Source: Tissierellales bacterium (lineage in GTDB: Bacteria > Bacillota > Clostridia > Tissierellales > Tissierellaceae). From it: DNA of 8,670 nt. Position 1 is the first letter of the stretch; each line of letters starts with the position of its first letter. The position numbers were made by a program, and so were the translations under genes. Under the pieces are notes generated by a model. The model saw nothing but the letters and a program-made list of their open reading frames with translations, was not told where the DNA came from and made no database searches. Of the stretch, positions 6,169 through 8,670 are shown one piece after another. The stretch spans positions 1-8,670 of the forward strand of contig JASLAT010000018.1 in NCBI GenBank assembly GCA_030146915.1, read 5' to 3'.

Positions 6169-6423
6169 ATGTTAAAAGAAGTCTTAAGGATTATATATGA
6201 AAAGAGAATGTACTCAGCTTCATATATAGCTAAAGAGTTAAATATAAGTGAAGATATGGCTAACATGGCCAAGGGTCAACTTGTAGATAGAGGTTATCTG
6301 CTTGAGGAGGAGGCTGCTACTTGCAGCTCTGGATGCGGCTCTTGTCCTATGGGTAAATCATGTAGTCAAACACCACTTTTAACCTATCAGATTACTGATA
6401 AAGGAAAAAATATCTTAAACTAA
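6169..6423 (+). CDS. feoC: FeoC-like winged-helix protein with a four-Cys cluster
   Basis: This 84-residue protein starts with a helix-turn-helix of winged-helix type (about 1-45, YIAKELNISEDMANMAKGQL in the recognition region) and ends in a short wing/strand segment (70-84). Between them lies a Cys-rich loop with Cys52, Cys56, Cys59 and Cys65 (C-x3-C-x2-C-x5-C). Enterobacterial FeoC has a similarly placed four-Cys loop that can bind an oxygen-sensitive [4Fe-4S] cluster, and it is proposed to affect FeoB stability or feo transcription. By position and architecture this is the counterpart, but the spacing differs, so cluster binding is inferred. AGAGGTGAT overlaps the feoB stop codon and starts this gene 11 nt later, so they are probably coupled. 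It is the last gene before a strong terminator. Confidence 0.82.
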   Translation: MLKEVLRIIYEKRMYSASYIAKELNISEDMANMAKGQLVDRGYLLEEEAATCSSGCGSCPMGKSCSQTPLLTYQITDKGKNILN

Positions 6424-6451
6424 AAGAGCTAGGCCAGGCCTAGCTCTTTTT
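6422..6451. terminator. Bidirectional intrinsic terminator between feoC and the stalk-domain gene
   Basis: A 13-bp perfect stem (6422-6434 with 6438-6450) with a 3-nt loop and a GC-rich centre (AGCTAGGC/GCCTAGCT). It is flanked by A-runs on the left and T-runs on the right, so it can act on both strands. It begins in the feoC stop codon and lies about 38 bp beyond the stop of the convergent minus-strand gene. Confidence 0.92.
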
Positions 6452-6488
6452 ATATAAATTTTTATACAAATTTTTTATAAGTAAGTTA

Positions 6489-7436
6489 TTAAAAATTTAA
6501 TTCAATTTTTTCTAGTATATCATCTTTAAAACTTAGTTTTAAACTAGATATATCTTCTAAGGTTTTTTTATCTATAATCTTATAAATTAAACTTCCTTTT
6601 AATTCCTCAGCTAAATAAATTTTATCCTTATCACTAAAGCTATATAAGTATTGCCTCTTATCTAAGCTCATCTCTTCTTTATCAGTTAAATTAGACTCTC
6701 CCATTCTAGGAAAATTATCTAAAACTGATTCTAAGCTGTCTCCAACTTTAATTCCCTTAAGAAACTTATCACCAAGATCTAAAGCTTGATCTATTTCTAG
6801 TCTAACAATTCCACCATACTGATTATAATACTCTCTATTTTTTTCATCTAAACTGATACTTCCGTAGGATGTTATGATATTTAATATATCATCTTTAAAT
6901 TCATAATCTAAGTCATTTACTATTACTTCTTTTCTTAAATCTTCTAGTATAGTTCTTAAAACCTTTAAGTTTTTAAAGTCTGACTGATCAAAATAGCTAT
7001 TTTCCTTATATTCCTTTACACTATCACTTTCTATCAAGATAGTCCTATTTTGAGAATCCCAGCCTAAGTCTAAGTTAAAAGCATCTGTTAAAAAACTTGA
7101 AGCCACCATGCTCACACCATTTACTAATTTTACTTCAACTGGTAGCTTAATATCTCCCTGTGAACTCTTTACAAGACTACTATTATTTTTCAACTTATAA
7201 GTTCCCTCACCTATAGTAATATCCATAGATCTATCTTCCTGATTCCACTTTATATCTCCACCTAGTATATTTACCATAGGTCTAATGGCTAATAGACTAT
7301 TTCCCTTTTCAATAACTATAGGACTATCTAAATATAAATAATTATTCTTATAAATAACTTTTACATCCTGCCCATATACTAAGCTTGGTAATAGTATAAG
7401 TAATGCTATTATTAATAAAAGCTGCTTCTTCTTCAT
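6489..7436 (-). CDS. Secreted protein with a stalk (copper amine oxidase N-terminal-like) domain
   Basis: This is a 315-residue predicted exported protein. Residues 1-22 are a signal peptide: KKK, then a Leu/Ile-rich core, with likely cleavage after VYG. There is no lipobox Cys, so it is not a lipoprotein. Residues about 25-140 resemble the stalk domain PF07833 (for example RPMVNILGGDIKWNQEDRSMDI-like, 52-73), with a second half ending GWDSQNRTILIES (125-137). The family name is misleading: nothing here suggests an oxidase or copper binding. Residues 141-315 are not recognised; GIKVGDSLESVLDNF (228-242) resembles the start of SmpA/OmlA-type domains, and FKDDIL occurs twice (180-185, 303-308). 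AGGAGG lies 4 nt before the ATG and overlaps the cobC stop. It is last in the cobS-cobC operon; its role is unknown. Confidence 0.8.
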   Translation of the reverse strand: MKKKQLLLIIALLILLPSLVYGQDVKVIYKNNYLYLDSPIVIEKGNSLLAIRPMVNILGGDIKWNQEDRSMDITIGEGTYKLKNNSSLVKSSQGDIKLPVEVKLVNGVSMVASSFLTDAFNLDLGWDSQNRTILIESDSVKEYKENSYFDQSDFKNLKVLRTILEDLRKEVIVNDLDYEFKDDILNIITSYGSISLDEKNREYYNQYGGIVRLEIDQALDLGDKFLKGIKVGDSLESVLDNFPRMGESNLTDKEEMSLDKRQYLYSFSDKDKIYLAEELKGSLIYKIIDKKTLEDISSLKLSFKDDILEKIELNF

Positions 7437-7440
7437 ATAT

Positions 7441-7446
7441 CCTCCT
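7441..7446 (-). promoter_or_regulatory. Ribosome-binding site of the stalk-domain gene, overlapping the cobC stop
   Basis: As between copA and copZ, the stop TAG and the site are fused as TAGGAGG on the minus strand. This ties translation of the stalk-domain gene to cobC. The spacer to the ATG is only 4 nt. Confidence 0.75.
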
Positions 7447-8020
7447 AATAATAAATCCTATTCATATAATTTATATATTTAAACCCTTCATGTACAGTAA
7501 TTTTACTTAAACTAACATTATCTACATTAAAACGAAAATATAAATAAGGGTCCTCAAAAACGTAACAAAGGGCAAGTCTTATAATCCCCTCGTGACCTAC
7601 TAAAACTACATCCTTATTATCCTTAATTAATCTATCAATTACATCTTTTATCCTCTCATAAGCTTCAAGTAAAGACTCTCCATCTGGAAGAGCATAACCT
7701 ATAGGATCTTCCATCCACGCTTTAGCTTCTTTAGGATATAACTTTTCAAAATCTAAATAACTTTTTCCCTCTAAGATACCTAGATTAACTTCTCTTAAAT
7801 TATCCTCTACTTCACCATCTAAACCTAAAAGTTCCATAGTTTTTATAGCTCTTTCGTAGGGACTTACTAAAACTTTATAATCATCTAATTTACCGGCTAA
7901 AACATCCTTAGTTCTAATACATTGATTCTTACCTTTTTCACTTAATAAAACCTTAGAATCACTAAAAATCCCTATTTTATTAGCTAAAGATTGGCCGTGT
8001 CTTATTAAGATTATATCCAT
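7445..8020 (-). CDS. cobC: Histidine phosphatase, probable alpha-ribazole phosphatase CobC
   Basis: This 191-residue cytosolic enzyme belongs to the histidine phosphatase (phosphoglycerate mutase-like) superfamily. The RHG motif supplies Arg7 and the catalytic nucleophile His8. Arg57 (SPYERA, 53-58), Glu77 (LREVNLG) and His143 (VGHEG) complete the phosphate pocket. The length fits CobC-type enzymes, which remove phosphate from alpha-ribazole 5'-phosphate or adenosylcobalamin 5'-phosphate. The family is hard to assign from sequence alone; the link to cobS is what favours CobC over a general phosphatase. Its ATG lies inside the end of cobS, with a 10-nt overlap, and only a weak AGGG site precedes it, so translation is probably coupled to cobS. 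It is followed by a stalk-domain gene whose ribosome-binding site overlaps its stop codon. Confidence 0.85.
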   Translation of the reverse strand: MDIILIRHGQSLANKIGIFSDSKVLLSEKGKNQCIRTKDVLAGKLDDYKVLVSPYERAIKTMELLGLDGEVEDNLREVNLGILEGKSYLDFEKLYPKEAKAWMEDPIGYALPDGESLLEAYERIKDVIDRLIKDNKDVVLVGHEGIIRLALCYVFEDPYLYFRFNVDNVSLSKITVHEGFKYINYMNRIYY

Positions 8021-8670
8021 GCTATCAACCCTAAGAATCCTAATAAGGATATAACTTCTCCTATTTCTGCAGTAGCTCCTAAAACATCTCCTGTATGTCC
8101 TTGAATCTTCTTATAGGAATATTTATAAATATATTCTGCAACTAAAAAGTTTAGTAAAAATACAAATAAAAATCTATAATTATATATAGCTAAAAAGATT
8201 AAATATATAGATATACCAATTCCTGCATATCTTTTACCACCACTTGTATTAAACATGTATCCTATACCTTCACTTCTAGCATTTTCCTTAAAACACATTT
8301 CATACACCTGAGCTGTTCTACTATTTCCTAAGCTAAATATTAATACTGGTCCTATATATTCACTAGGTATATTAGAAATTAAAACATATTTTAACAAAAG
8401 AATAACTATTAAAGATATAACACCAAAAGCACCTATTCTACTATCTCTCATTATTTCAAGAATTTCTTCTCTCGATTTATTGGAGAAAAATCCATCAAAA
8501 GTATCTGATAAGCCATCTAAATGTAGGCCTCCTGTATATACTATAAGGGCAACAACAGTCATTATAGATGCTACATCTATATTTATAAAAGAAAATAAAT
8601 AATAAACTACATATATTAATCCCCCTAGTGTTATTCCAACTAAAGGGAAAAACATAGTAGCCTTACTAAG
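8011..8670 (-). CDS. cobS: CobS cobalamin synthase, partial (N-terminus beyond the window)
   Basis: CobS (adenosylcobinamide-GDP ribazoletransferase) is an integral membrane enzyme that joins alpha-ribazole or its phosphate to adenosylcobinamide-GDP, the last assembly step of cobalamin. Counting from the Met at 8655, the visible part has the acidic motif HLDGLSDTFDGFF (45-57), then EIMRDSRIGAFG (67-78) and GDVLGATAEIGE (189-200), all CobS signatures, with several hydrophobic helices. The frame is open to the window edge: five codons (Leu-Ser-Lys-Ala-Thr) precede Met8655, and this segment aligns with the internal YSRGxxxFPLIG part of E. coli CobS as I recall it. The true start is therefore about 25-35 codons further right, and Met8655 is internal. 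It overlaps cobC by 10 nt and is upstream of it in the operon. Confidence 0.94.
   Translation of the reverse strand, partial: LSKATMFFPLVGITLGGLIYVVYYLFSFINIDVASIMTVVALIVYTGGLHLDGLSDTFDGFFSNKSREEILEIMRDSRIGAFGVISLIVILLLKYVLISNIPSEYIGPVLIFSLGNSRTAQVYEMCFKENARSEGIGYMFNTSGGKRYAGIGISIYLIFLAIYNYRFLFVFLLNFLVAEYIYKYSYKKIQGHTGDVLGATAEIGEVISLLGFLGLIAWI

Noticed and set aside
6489..7436. Naming the stalk-domain protein a copper amine oxidase, or tying it to the cop operon
   Set aside because: The N1 domain name is historical; there is no catalytic domain or metal-ligand cluster, and the gene belongs to the cobS-cobC operon on the other side of a strong terminator.

Overview
The window reads as a chromosomal segment of a low-GC Gram-positive bacterium, most likely a Clostridia-type anaerobe. 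The signs are strongly AT-rich DNA with A/T-ending codons, consensus AGGAGG ribosome-binding sites, compact operons ending in intrinsic terminators, a CsoR-controlled copper operon, ferrous-iron (Feo) uptake and cobalamin assembly genes. I cannot name genus or species. I see no mobile element, CRISPR array, tRNA or rRNA, and base composition does not shift in a way that suggests recent transfer.

Layout. Positions 1-20 hold the inner part of a palindrome, probably a terminator cut by the window edge. A small DUF4282 membrane protein with a TTG start lies on the minus strand (58-414), followed by about 320 bp of AT-rich DNA without a gene. The minus-strand copper operon copA-copZ-csoR (3628 down to 757) ends in a hairpin that overlaps the csoR stop codon. 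Its promoter lies at 3673-3701 with a C/G-tract CsoR operator just downstream. The plus-strand iron operon feoA-feoB-feoC (3924-6423) diverges from it and has a perfect 7-1-7 Fur box. The two operons share a 295-bp intergenic region that also holds an unexplained palindrome. A strong bidirectional terminator (6422-6451) separates feoC from a convergent minus-strand operon of cobS (cut by the right edge), a cobC-type phosphatase and a secreted stalk-domain protein.

How the genes work together. Copper: CsoR senses cuprous ion and releases the copA promoter, CopZ carries copper in the cytosol and CopA exports it. Iron: Fur with ferrous ion represses feo; FeoB imports ferrous iron, FeoA assists it, and the Cys-rich FeoC-like protein may tune the system. 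Cobalamin: CobS joins the lower ligand to adenosylcobinamide-GDP and CobC removes the remaining phosphate; why a secreted protein is coupled to them is unclear.

Most of the window is recognisable metal homeostasis and cofactor biosynthesis. The signals not explained by the genes are the repeated ATTTGTAA/TTACAAAT half-sites in the intergenic regions, the G-rich copA leader, and the C-terminal part of the stalk-domain protein. I found no convincing evidence for a wholly new system.
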